From positions 62,001 through 126,000 of the forward strand of contig NZ_LBMW01000016.1 of the NCBI RefSeq assembly GCF_026168105.1: DNA of 64,000 bases. Reading direction: 5' to 3'. Below are positions 14,954 through 23,397 of the stretch, in pieces; the stretch's first letter is position 1; each line of letters begins with the position of its first letter. The notes under the pieces are model-generated. The model was given only the letters and a program-made list of their open reading frames with translations, did no database searches and had not been told where the DNA came from. The translations under genes and the position numbers were made by a program. The DNA comes from Streptomyces hygroscopicus (GTDB taxonomy: Bacteria; Actinomycetota; Actinomycetes; Streptomycetales; Streptomycetaceae).

Positions 14954-16560
14954 CCCATGCCGAGGACGGCCCCCCACAGCCGACGACCGCTGCCGAGTGG
15001 AACACACTGCGGGCGCCCTTCGATGCCCGGGGCGGCCACGATGCCGGCGAAGAAGGAGCCACGATCCGGGCCGCCACCGGCGCGTTCACGGTGCTCGACG
15101 CGGGCCCCGGCCCCGCCGCCGGCGCACTGACCGCTCCGCTCTCGGCGCTGGGCGTGCGGACGATACTGCCGGGACGCCCCGGCTCCGAGCAGGCGACCGG
15201 CTACTGCGCCGTGCTCGTGGGCGACGGCGCCCTCGGTGCCCTTCCGTCCCCCGGCCTGGACCGCGCCCGCATTCTGGCCGCCGCCCGTGCCATGGCCCGG
15301 TCGGGCGGCGGCCGGCTGGTGCTGGTGACGGACGCGGGACGCGAGACCCGTCCGGCGGACGGCTTCGAGAGCCGGGCGCGGCTCGCCGCCGATCTGGGCT
15401 GGTGGCGGCATCTGGCCGCCTCCTTCGCAGGATCCGGCGTCGTGGCCAACACGCTGCTGACCGGCTACGCCCCCGAACTCGGCCACCGGCTGCCCCCGTT
15501 CGCCGAGGCCGGACTGCTGCGCTACCAGGCGCAGCGCCACTTCACCACGGCCGTCGAGGTGGCGGCCGGTGTCGCCTTCCTGCTCTCCGCCGGCTGCTCC
15601 TATCTGGTGGGGGAGACCCTGCGCGCGGACGGCGGAGCCGGGCTCGGGCAGATCCCGGCGCTGCCCGAGGACGGCCCCGACTGGCCGCTCCCGGCCGCTG
15701 CCGAGGGCCCCGCGTTCCTGCCATCCGGTCCGGTCACCGGACCCTCCTCCCGTGTCCCGGCCGATCTGGCGGGGACACGGGTCCTGGTCGCCGGAGCGAG
15801 CAGCGGGATCGGCAGGGCCGCCGCGCTGCATCTGGCCGAACGCGGCGCCGACGTGGTGCTGGCCGCGCGGCGGACCGCCGCGCTCGACGAGACGGCCGAG
15901 GAGGTGACGCGGCTGGGCCGCGAGGCATGGACGCTGCGCTGTGACCTCTCCGACGAGGAGGACGTGGCGGGCCTCGGCGACAGGGCCTGGAAGGCGGCCG
16001 ACGGTGTCGGCGCCCTGTTGTACGCCGCGGGACATCTCGGCTTCAGTGCGATCGGCGGGGACGCGGCCTCGGCACGACGGACCTTCGCGGTCAACCTGTT
16101 CGGCTTCATCGCCGTCACCGAGGACCTGGTGGCCCGCTGGCGTGAGGAGGGCACATCGGGCTCGGTCGTCGGAGTGTCGTCGGTGAGCTGCTCCTTCTCA
16201 CCGGTGGCCGGACTGGAGTACTACGGTGCGAGCAAGGCGGCGATGGCCCAGTTCATCCGCTGCCTCGCCGTGTCGGCGGCCCGCCACGGCATCCGCGCCA
16301 ACTGTGTCGCGCCGGGCATCATCGACACCCCCATGGGGGAGGCGGCCGGACCTGACCACCGCCGTGGCTGGATCAGCCGGATCCCGGCCGGGCGGGTGGG
16401 ACAGCCGCACGAGGTGGCCTCGGTGCTCGGTCATCTGCTGAGCCCGGCGGCGCAACGGCTGACCGGCGATGTGCTGCGGGTGGACGGAGGCTTCGGTCTG
16501 GGTGATGTCGCACCCCTGCGTGCGGGATACGGCCGGGACCGGGAAGGAGCACTGCGATGA
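14950..16560 (+). CDS. Double-SDR protein: degenerate N-terminal plus intact C-terminal domain
   Basis: A 536-aa protein with two SDR domains. The C-terminal one (about 270-525) is complete: VAGASSGIG, a second-strand AARRTAAL, YAAGH, VSSVSCS and YYGASK. The N-terminal one (about 1-235) keeps the SDR ending (FLLSAGCSYLVGETLRADGG) and overall order but has lost both TGxxxGxG and YxxxK, so it cannot be an active reductase of the usual kind. The arrangement resembles fused dimers in which one half is structural. ATGA overlaps on both sides. The intact half likely reduces a keto group, with NADPH suggested by the Arg pair. Confidence 0.83.
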   Translation: MTHAEDGPPQPTTAAEWNTLRAPFDARGGHDAGEEGATIRAATGAFTVLDAGPGPAAGALTAPLSALGVRTILPGRPGSEQATGYCAVLVGDGALGALPSPGLDRARILAAARAMARSGGGRLVLVTDAGRETRPADGFESRARLAADLGWWRHLAASFAGSGVVANTLLTGYAPELGHRLPPFAEAGLLRYQAQRHFTTAVEVAAGVAFLLSAGCSYLVGETLRADGGAGLGQIPALPEDGPDWPLPAAAEGPAFLPSGPVTGPSSRVPADLAGTRVLVAGASSGIGRAAALHLAERGADVVLAARRTAALDETAEEVTRLGREAWTLRCDLSDEEDVAGLGDRAWKAADGVGALLYAAGHLGFSAIGGDAASARRTFAVNLFGFIAVTEDLVARWREEGTSGSVVGVSSVSCSFSPVAGLEYYGASKAAMAQFIRCLAVSAARHGIRANCVAPGIIDTPMGEAAGPDHRRGWISRIPAGRVGQPHEVASVLGHLLSPAAQRLTGDVLRVDGGFGLGDVAPLRAGYGRDREGALR

Positions 16561-17405
16561 CGGCCGGCCCGGCACCTGTACCTGCGTCCCCGGTGCGCTT
16601 CCCGACCGTCGCACTGGTCGCCGGAGGGTCGTCGGGGATCGGCGCGGCCGTGGCCCGCACGCTCGCCGCGCGGGGGAGCGTCGTGGCACTCGTCGGCCGA
16701 AGGCCGCGTGAGCTCACGTCCGTCGCCGCCGGAATCCGCACCGACGGAGGTATCGCGCTGCCGATCCCCCTGGACCTGGCCGCCGACGGGGGACCGGAGG
16801 AAGCCGTCGCCCGAACCGAGGACATGCTCGGTCCGGTGGAACTGCTGGTGTGCAGCGCCGGGGCGATCCGGCTTGCCGACGTGCACGAGACGGAGCCCCG
16901 GCACTGGGAGCTGCAGCTCCGCGTCAATGTGACGGTGCCGTTCCTGCTGGCCCGGCGGGTGCTGCCGGGGATGAGGGAGCGTGGGCGCGGCTGGATCGTC
17001 ACCATCGGATCCGGTGTCGGCTGCGAGACGGTGCCGGGCAGCGGTGCCTACGGCGTCAGCAAGCACGCGCTCAATCGGCTGACTGCGCTCATTCACGAGG
17101 AGAACCGCGACCTCGGTGTGCGCGCGGTCACCGTCAGCCCGGGCTGGGTCGCGACCCGGCTGGCCGCCCGCCCCGCCGATCTCGGCGTGAACAGCGAGGT
17201 GGTGCTGACCCCCGAGGACATCGCGGACACCGTCGAGTGGCTGGTGGACCGCCCGGCGCGGATGAGCGTCGGCCCGCTGATCCGGGTGGAGGCCGCGGCG
17301 CGTCACGCGGACGCGGCAGCCGCCATGACCCAGCATGTCGGGGCACGTTGCCCGCGGACCGCGGCCCCCGGCGCGGTCACCACGGTTCCCCGGGAGGAAG
17401 GCTGA
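16557..17405 (+). CDS. Short-chain dehydrogenase/reductase (SDR) 4
   Basis: A 282-aa classical SDR with VAGGSSGIG (about 21-29), LVGRRPREL after the second strand, CSAG in place of NNAG, TIGSG and AYGVSK as the catalytic Ser, Tyr and Lys, and SPGWVATRL. The C-terminus runs about 40 residues past the usual end (VEAAARHADAAAAMTQ onward) and has no recognised motif. It starts with an ATGA overlap. Its stop shares one base with the start of the hydrolase gene (TGATG). Confidence 0.85.
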   Translation: MTAGPAPVPASPVRFPTVALVAGGSSGIGAAVARTLAARGSVVALVGRRPRELTSVAAGIRTDGGIALPIPLDLAADGGPEEAVARTEDMLGPVELLVCSAGAIRLADVHETEPRHWELQLRVNVTVPFLLARRVLPGMRERGRGWIVTIGSGVGCETVPGSGAYGVSKHALNRLTALIHEENRDLGVRAVTVSPGWVATRLAARPADLGVNSEVVLTPEDIADTVEWLVDRPARMSVGPLIRVEAAARHADAAAAMTQHVGARCPRTAAPGAVTTVPREEG

Positions 17406-19135
17406 TGGCGGCCACCCGCACCCTGATCGAGCACGATGTCCCCGTACCGATGCGGGACGGCACCATCCTGCGCGCGGACATCTGGCTGCCCGTGACCGCC
17501 GGCCCCCACGGCGGCCCGGACCCGGACACGCAGCCGCGCCCGGCCGTGCTGTTTCGTACGCCCTACGACAAGTCGGCGATGAACCTCGCCACTCTCACCC
17601 CCGCCCAGTGCGTGGCCCGTGGTTACGCCACCGTCGTCCAGGACACGCGCGGCCGTTACCGCTCGGACGGCGACTGGGCGCCGCTGGCCTGGGACCGGGA
17701 GGGGCCCGACGGCCATGACACGATCGAGTGGATCGCCGGACAGCCGTGGTGCGACGGCGGGGTGGCGATGGCGGGCACCTCGTTCCAGGCGATCGTCCAG
17801 TGGCTCGCCGCCGTGGAGAAGCCACCGCACCTCAGGGCGATCGCCCCGGCCATGTCCACCGCCGCGCGGTTCGACGCCGAACAACTCGGCGGCTGCCTGC
17901 GGCTGGACCATCTCACCAGCTGGCTGGGGCTGATGGCACTGGACTGGGTCGAGCGGCAGGCCGCCGCCGGCACGCCGGTGGGCGAGGGAACCACCGCGGC
18001 GATCGTCAGACTGATGAACGATCCGGAGGGCTGTCTGCGGCGTCGGCCGCTGACGGACATCCTGGACATCGACGGGCTGCCGGGATGGTTCAGGGGCGTC
18101 CTGTCCGGGCGTGCCGCCGCCATGGTCGACTACCGGCTCAGCGCCGTCGACGTACCGACCTTCTCCGTGGGCGGCTGGTACGACGTCTTCTCGTACGGCA
18201 CCGTCGAGCTCCACCGGGCCCTGCGCGCCCGGGATCCGCGGCCCGGCCGCCATGAGCTCGTGATGGGCCCCTGGGTGCACTCCGGCCAGCTCCCGCAGGT
18301 CCAGGGCGAGGTGAACACCGGACTGTACGGTTCGGCACAGGCCGTCCGGCTCGGCGACCTCCACCTCGACTTCTTCGACCGCCATCTGCGGCCGTCGCGC
18401 GCCGACGGCCACCGGCCGGGCGAGGAGGTACGGTACTTCGTCCTCGGCCCCGGCACCTGGCGTACGGCACCGAACTGGCCGCCTCCCCAAGTACGCACCG
18501 TCACCTGGCAGTTGGCGTGCGGCACGGCCCCGGGCGAGGGCGGACGGCTGCTCGGCACACCGGCAGCCGCGCGCGGGCAGGGACGCGACACCTTCACCTA
18601 CGACCCCGAGGACCCCGTCCCGACGCACGGCGGCCGCGTGCTGCAACTGGGCCGGCTGGTGGCCGGTCCGCTCGACCAGAGCCATCTGGAGGCCCGTCCG
18701 GATGTGCTGTGCTACACCTCGGAAGCGCTGACCGAGCCGGTCGACGCCATCGGCCGGCACCGGCTGCGGCTGTCCTTCTCCTCGGATGCCCCCGCGACCG
18801 CGCTGGTCGGCAAGCTCACCGACGTCGGCCCCGACGGCCGGTCCCTGATCGTCGCCGAGGGCAGCCTGCGCGTGGACATGCCCGAGGGGGAGCACGCACC
18901 CGTCACGGTGGAGGTGCTGCTGGGCGACACCGCCTGGCGGTTCGCGGCCGGCCACCGCATCCGGGTGCACATCACCAGCAGCAACTTCCCCCATCTGGAC
19001 CGGCACCCCAACATGACCGGCGCGATCGGCGAGGCGACGTGCTGCCGCACCGCGCGCCAGACCGTCTGGCACGGCGTCCCGCACGGCTCCGCCCTGGAGC
19101 TTCAGGCACTGCCCGCCGAGGAGGGAACCGCATGA
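17405..19135 (+). CDS. CocE/NonD-family serine hydrolase (X-Pro dipeptidyl-peptidase S15 fold)
   Basis: A 576-aa enzyme of the CocE family. The N-terminal alpha/beta-hydrolase domain opens with the typical VPMRDGTILRADIWLP. The triad can be placed at S126 (AGTSFQAI), D260 (GGWYDVF) and H292 (GPWVHSG), the same motif order as cocaine esterase. The C-terminal jelly-roll (about 380-570) includes LTEPVDAIGRHRLRLSFSSDAPAT and RIRVHITSSNFP. It has no signal peptide, so it acts in the cytoplasm. In this pathway it may cleave an ester, amide or thioester to release the product, replacing the thioesterase that is missing. That role is inference. Confidence 0.87.
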   Translation: MAATRTLIEHDVPVPMRDGTILRADIWLPVTAGPHGGPDPDTQPRPAVLFRTPYDKSAMNLATLTPAQCVARGYATVVQDTRGRYRSDGDWAPLAWDREGPDGHDTIEWIAGQPWCDGGVAMAGTSFQAIVQWLAAVEKPPHLRAIAPAMSTAARFDAEQLGGCLRLDHLTSWLGLMALDWVERQAAAGTPVGEGTTAAIVRLMNDPEGCLRRRPLTDILDIDGLPGWFRGVLSGRAAAMVDYRLSAVDVPTFSVGGWYDVFSYGTVELHRALRARDPRPGRHELVMGPWVHSGQLPQVQGEVNTGLYGSAQAVRLGDLHLDFFDRHLRPSRADGHRPGEEVRYFVLGPGTWRTAPNWPPPQVRTVTWQLACGTAPGEGGRLLGTPAAARGQGRDTFTYDPEDPVPTHGGRVLQLGRLVAGPLDQSHLEARPDVLCYTSEALTEPVDAIGRHRLRLSFSSDAPATALVGKLTDVGPDGRSLIVAEGSLRVDMPEGEHAPVTVEVLLGDTAWRFAAGHRIRVHITSSNFPHLDRHPNMTGAIGEATCCRTARQTVWHGVPHGSALELQALPAEEGTA

Positions 19136-20865
19136 CGATGCCCCGGCCCCGCCCCCGTAGCGGGGCACTCGGCACGCCGGCCCCCGACGACATCCTCGAC
19201 CCCGCCTCTCCCGAGGTGCCGACCGCCGAACAGTGTGTTCTCGGGCCACTGCTGCGCCGCCGGGCCCGGGAACGGCCGGACGCCCCCTACGCGCTGATGC
19301 CCGACGGCGAGCTGTGGAGCTACGCGCGCACCTTGCGGGAGACCGAGCGGACGGCGGCCGCGCTCCAGGCCCTGGGCGTGTCCCGCGGCGACCGCGTCCT
19401 GAGCTGGCTGCCGAACGGTGCCGACGCGCTGCGCACCTGGTACGGCACCAATCTCGCCGGAGCCACGCTCGTCCCGCTCAATGTCGCCTACCGGGGCGTG
19501 AACCTGACGCACGTGCTGGCCGACAGCGCGGCCGGGGTGCTGGTGTGCCGGCCCGCACTCGCCGGGCGGCTGGGCGCGCCCGGTGTGGGCACCGGCGCCG
19601 TGCACACCGTCGTCCTGCTGCCCGCCCCCGATGACACTCCGGAGACCGTCGACCGGGCGGCGGCCGGGCTCGACCGGCGGTTCAGGGTCGTCGTCGGGCA
19701 GGACGAGGACATCGGTTCCGGCCCCGGACGGAACGTGTTCACCGAGCCCGAACGGCCGCTGGAGCCCTGGGACGCCCAGACCATCATCTACACCTCGGGA
19801 ACGACCGGCCCGTCCAAGGGAGTCGTCTCGTCCTACGCGCACCTCTACACCAGCTGCACCGCCGCCTTCCACGGCATCGCCGGACCGGACGACCGCTATC
19901 TGCTGCAACTGCCGCTGTTCCACGCGGGCGGCACGATCGGCGCGTACGGGATGCTGGTCCACGGCGGGTCGTTGACGGTGGTGCCGGCCTTCGCCACCAA
20001 GGAGTTCTGGCCGCTCGTCCGCCGTACGGGCACGACGCTGTGCACCCTGCTCGGAGTGATGGCGACCTATCTGCTCAAGGAGCCGCCGGGTCCGGGGGAC
20101 ACCGCCCACCGTCTGCGGGAGGCCTTCGTCATACCCCTCGGTGGCGACACGGCGGAGTTCGCGCGGCGCTTCGGCGTACGGGTGCGGGCGCTGTTCAACA
20201 TGACGGAGGTCTCGTGCCCCGTGCTCTCGCGGCCGGATCCGGGAATCCCCCTGTACTGCGGCACACCCCGCCCCGGGATCGAGTCCAGGGTGGTGGACGA
20301 GTTCGACCGCGAGGTGCCCGACGGTGTGCCCGGCGAACTGGTGCTGCGGTCACGGCGGCCCTGGTCGTTCCTCAGCGGCTATCACGGCAGGCCCGAGGCG
20401 ACGGCCGAAGCCTGGCGGAACGGCTGGTTCCACACCGGTGACACCTTCCGCCGCGCCCCGGACGGCGGACTGGTCTTCGTCGACCGCAAGAAGGACGCCA
20501 TCAGACGCCGGGGCGAGAACATCTCCTCCTTCGAGGTGGAGACGCAGGCGCTGGCCCATCCGGCGGTGCGCGAGGCCGCCGCCGTGGCCGTGCCCGGCGA
20601 CGAGGGCGAGGACGAAGTGCTTCTCGTCGTCTGTCCGCCGGAAGAACAGGGGGCCGAACGGCCGGATCCGGCGGCACTGCTCGGGTTCCTCCGCAGCCGC
20701 CTCGCGCACTTCATGCTGCCGCGCTACGTCCGGGTGCTCGACGCACTGCCGAAGACGCCCACCGGCAAGCCGCTGAAGCACGCGCTGCGGGCCGAGGGGG
20801 TCACCGAGGACACCTGGGACCGGGAGACGGCCGGACTTCGCATTCGACGGGAGAAGCTGCTGTGA
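19132..20865 (+). CDS. Acyl-CoA ligase (AMP-dependent synthetase, ANL family)
   Basis: A 577-aa adenylating enzyme. Core motifs in order: YTSGTTGPSKG (220-230), FNMTEVS, GWFHTGDTF, DRKKDAIRRRGENIS and the final PKTPTGKPLK with the catalytic Lys. Length and motif spacing match CoA ligases rather than NRPS A domains, and no carrier domain follows. It resembles the crotonobetaine/carnitine-type CoA ligase subgroup in its RRGENISSFEVE motif. It probably activates the starter acid, or an added acyl group, as its CoA thioester. ATGA overlap with the hydrolase; the second enoyl-CoA hydratase follows with GTGA overlap. Confidence 0.9.
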   Translation: MTMPRPRPRSGALGTPAPDDILDPASPEVPTAEQCVLGPLLRRRARERPDAPYALMPDGELWSYARTLRETERTAAALQALGVSRGDRVLSWLPNGADALRTWYGTNLAGATLVPLNVAYRGVNLTHVLADSAAGVLVCRPALAGRLGAPGVGTGAVHTVVLLPAPDDTPETVDRAAAGLDRRFRVVVGQDEDIGSGPGRNVFTEPERPLEPWDAQTIIYTSGTTGPSKGVVSSYAHLYTSCTAAFHGIAGPDDRYLLQLPLFHAGGTIGAYGMLVHGGSLTVVPAFATKEFWPLVRRTGTTLCTLLGVMATYLLKEPPGPGDTAHRLREAFVIPLGGDTAEFARRFGVRVRALFNMTEVSCPVLSRPDPGIPLYCGTPRPGIESRVVDEFDREVPDGVPGELVLRSRRPWSFLSGYHGRPEATAEAWRNGWFHTGDTFRRAPDGGLVFVDRKKDAIRRRGENISSFEVETQALAHPAVREAAAVAVPGDEGEDEVLLVVCPPEEQGAERPDPAALLGFLRSRLAHFMLPRYVRVLDALPKTPTGKPLKHALRAEGVTEDTWDRETAGLRIRREKLL

Positions 20866-21851
20866 CCGCCGAGACCGCACGCGTTGCCGAAAGCGCACGA
20901 GCCGCCGAGACCGCACGCGTTGCCGAAAGCGCACGAGCCGCCGAGACCGCACGTTCCGCGGAGACCGTGTGCTTTCCCGTACCCCCGGAGGGGCCCCGCG
21001 AGTGGACTGGCGCGGCGGACCTCTCCTTCGAGGAGTTCGCCGACCGCGTCGACCCGGACCCGGACATTCCGCTGCGGGCCAGGCTGGCGGACCGCGTGGC
21101 CACCCTCGTGCTCGACCGGCCTCGGCACCGCAACAGCCTCATCCACGCCCTCTCCAGCCACCTGCTGCGGGGCCTGCTCTGCGCGGGGGACGACCCGGAG
21201 GTGCGGACCGTCGTCCTCGCCGGCAGCGGCGGCGCCTTCTGTGCAGGCGACGACGTGGACAGCGTGCGCCGCTGGCGGCTCGGCGACCGCGCCGACACCC
21301 CCTTCGACCCCGTCACCTCCGACGCGCACTATCTGCGGGTGTGCGAGGCGGTCCTGCACCTGCCGAAGCCGGTGCTCGCGGCCGTGACCGGGGCGGCGGC
21401 AGGCGCGGGGGCGGAGATCGTCTGCGCCGCCGACTACCGGCTGGCCGACACCACCGCCTCGATCGGCAGCCGGCTGGCCGGGGTGGGCCACGTCGGCAAT
21501 GTGGTGCTGTTGTCCCGGCTGGTCGGCCCGGCGCGGGCCACCGAGATCTATCTGACCGGCCGTATGGTGCCCGCGGCGGAGGCGCTGGCGCTCGGCCTGT
21601 TCGACCGGGTCTGCGCGCCGGACGCGTTCAGTCGCGAACTGGGCGCACTCACCGAGCAGTTCGCGGCCCTGCCGACCGCCTCGATCGGCCTCTTCAAGGA
21701 ACTGCGGGAACGGGCCTGGGGCCAGCCTGCCGAGTACGGGCTGCGGCTGCAGGACTCGTACCACCTGCGCACCCACACCACGGTGCGTGACGCCGCGGAG
21801 GGCCTGCGGGCGTTCACCGAGAAGCGCCGGCCCCGCTTCACGGGAAGCTGA
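20862..21851 (+). CDS. Enoyl-CoA hydratase/isomerase family protein (second copy), repeat-bearing N-terminus
   Basis: A 329-aa crotonase-fold protein. About 70 residues precede the domain, beginning with a 12-residue repeat (AETARVAESARA) present twice. SGGAFCAGDDVDS is the oxyanion region. The first catalytic acid is kept (GAGAEIVCAAD), but the second motif reads GSRLAGVGHVGN without the usual PELG Glu. A lyase, isomerase or retro-Claisen role is therefore as likely as hydration. It is the last gene of the overlapping operon; a 69-bp gap follows. Confidence 0.83.
   Translation: MTAETARVAESARAAETARVAESARAAETARSAETVCFPVPPEGPREWTGAADLSFEEFADRVDPDPDIPLRARLADRVATLVLDRPRHRNSLIHALSSHLLRGLLCAGDDPEVRTVVLAGSGGAFCAGDDVDSVRRWRLGDRADTPFDPVTSDAHYLRVCEAVLHLPKPVLAAVTGAAAGAGAEIVCAADYRLADTTASIGSRLAGVGHVGNVVLLSRLVGPARATEIYLTGRMVPAAEALALGLFDRVCAPDAFSRELGALTEQFAALPTASIGLFKELRERAWGQPAEYGLRLQDSYHLRTHTTVRDAAEGLRAFTEKRRPRFTGS
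20868..20960 (+). repeat. 36-bp tandem repeat at the 5' end of the second enoyl-CoA hydratase
   Basis: Two full 36-bp units, each made of GCCGAGACCGCACGCGTTGC followed by CGAAAGCGCACGAGCC, plus a shortened third (GCCGAGACCGCACGTTCC). They code the repeated AETARVAESARA and preserve the frame. Confidence 0.85.
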
Positions 21852-21920
21852 CGCGGATGCCGCGGCAACCGCACGGCGTGTCATCCAACCGCCACGCACG
21901 GTCACGATATTCTGAATCCG

Positions 21921-22787
21921 GTGAACGACACCTCACCGGCCTCCGGGCCCGGCACCGGCACCGGAAGCGGCGCCGAGACCGCGCACACCCTCACCCGCGC
22001 CGGCGTGTGCCTGCACTACTGGACGGCCGGCCCCCCGACGGGCCCTCTGGTGGCCCTCACCCATGGCGCCGGCGCCGACCACCGCATGTTCGATCCGCAG
22101 ATCCCCGCCCTGCTCGCGGCCGGGTACCGCACCCTGCGCTGGGACGTCCGCCACCACGGGCTCTCGACGTCCCGGACCCGCCGATTCCGCGTCCCGGACG
22201 CCGCCGACGACCTTCAGGCCCTGCTGGCGACCTGCCCCGAGCCCCGGCCGGTGGTCCTGCTCGGCCAGTCGATAGGGGGCAACATCGCGCAGGAGTACCT
22301 GCGCCGCCACCCCGACGACGTCGCGGCGCTGATCGTCATCGGCTCCACGTCCAACACGCTGCCGGTGACCCGTGGGGAACGGGCCCGGCTGGCGCTGTCC
22401 CGCCCGTTGCTGCGGCTGATGCCCTACCGCGCGCTCGCTGACCGGATGGCCGCCGCCTCGGCCCGGACACCCGAGGCCCGTGCCCATCTGCGGGAGGTCT
22501 TCCTGCGGATGGGGCGCCGTACCTTCCTGACCGTCTGGGAGGGCATGACCCGCACGCTCACCGAGGACCCCGACTACCTGATCGACAGGCCCCAACTGCT
22601 GCTCCGCGGCGCCTACGACACCACAGGGAACATCAGGACCGCCATGGAGCGGTGGAACCGTCGTGATCCGAACAGCGAGCTGCGGGTCCTCCCGGACGCG
22701 GGCCATGTCGCCAACCTCGACCGACCGGATCTGGTCAACCGGATGATCGTCGACTTTCTGAGCGGACTGAGGACCCATGCGGAATGA
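21921..22787 (+). CDS. Alpha/beta hydrolase
   Basis: A 288-aa alpha/beta-fold hydrolase from a GTG start. The oxyanion motif is THGAGADHRMFDPQ. The nucleophile is S117 in LGQSIGGN, the acid is probably the Asp in LLRGAYDTTGN, and the His is in DAGHVANLDRP. No signal peptide. The substrate is unknown. It begins 69 bp after the operon end, with TATTCT a few bases upstream that could be a -10 element, so it may have its own promoter. Its stop overlaps the GbsR-type regulator by 11 bp. Confidence 0.85.
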   Translation: MNDTSPASGPGTGTGSGAETAHTLTRAGVCLHYWTAGPPTGPLVALTHGAGADHRMFDPQIPALLAAGYRTLRWDVRHHGLSTSRTRRFRVPDAADDLQALLATCPEPRPVVLLGQSIGGNIAQEYLRRHPDDVAALIVIGSTSNTLPVTRGERARLALSRPLLRLMPYRALADRMAAASARTPEARAHLREVFLRMGRRTFLTVWEGMTRTLTEDPDYLIDRPQLLLRGAYDTTGNIRTAMERWNRRDPNSELRVLPDAGHVANLDRPDLVNRMIVDFLSGLRTHAE

Positions 22788-23343
22788 AACGGCAAGCGAC
22801 GCGGCCGGTCTGCCCGCCTCCGGGAAGGACCCCGGGGACGCGGGCGCGGAGGTGGACGAAGACGCCTTCGTCTCCGCCATGGGCGCCCTGCTCGAGCGGT
22901 GGGGCCTGCCGCAGACCACCGGACGGCTCTTCGGCTATCTGCTGCTCCGGAACACGCCCGCGGACCTCGACACGATGGTTAAGGACCTGGGACAGAGCAA
23001 GAGCGGGCTCAGCGTGGCGGCACGGCAGCTGGAGTCGTGGTCACTGGTACGGCGGCTGACCCAGCCCGGCAGCCGGCGCATCTGCTACGAAGCCGTCGGC
23101 GACGTGCAGCATCTGCTCGAGGCCAACAACGCGCACCTGCGGACGTTCTCGAACACCCTGCGCCTGGGCGTCACGGCCGCCCGCGGAGCATCACGTGAGC
23201 GCCTGTCGGATCTCGCGGACCTCTTCACGCTCTACGTCGACCACGCCGACCGGGTCCTGGCAGCCTGGGAATCCTCCCGGGAGCCGCCCGGCACGAGCCC
23301 TGATCCCGTACGGGACCCCGGCCCGGACCCGTACGAGCCCTGA
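22777..23343 (+). CDS. GbsR/MarR-type winged-helix regulator
   Basis: A 188-aa protein of the GbsR branch of MarR regulators. The winged helix runs from about 30 to 110: WGLPQTTGRLFGYLLL, then DLGQSKSGLSVAARQLESWSLVRRL as the recognition region, and the wing QPGSRRICYEA. The C-terminal helix LSDLADLFTLYVDHADRVL probably dimerises. A Pro/Asp-rich tail ends the protein. Coupled to the alpha/beta hydrolase by an 11-bp overlap. GbsR-type proteins usually repress a neighbouring operon and release it on binding a small molecule; here the ligand could be a pathway product. Confidence 0.85.
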   Translation: MRNETASDAAGLPASGKDPGDAGAEVDEDAFVSAMGALLERWGLPQTTGRLFGYLLLRNTPADLDTMVKDLGQSKSGLSVAARQLESWSLVRRLTQPGSRRICYEAVGDVQHLLEANNAHLRTFSNTLRLGVTAARGASRERLSDLADLFTLYVDHADRVLAAWESSREPPGTSPDPVRDPGPDPYEP

Positions 23344-23397
23344 CCCGGCACGGACCCACGTCCATGCCCGTCGCACCGCCAACGCCGAGGAGATCCG

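Noticed and set aside
5339..21851. A hidden acyl carrier protein gene in the operon
   Set aside because: All genes overlap or abut within a few bases and no DSL-type serine motif was seen in the coding frames; the only longer gaps are before 5339 and after 21851 and hold no ORF of that kind.
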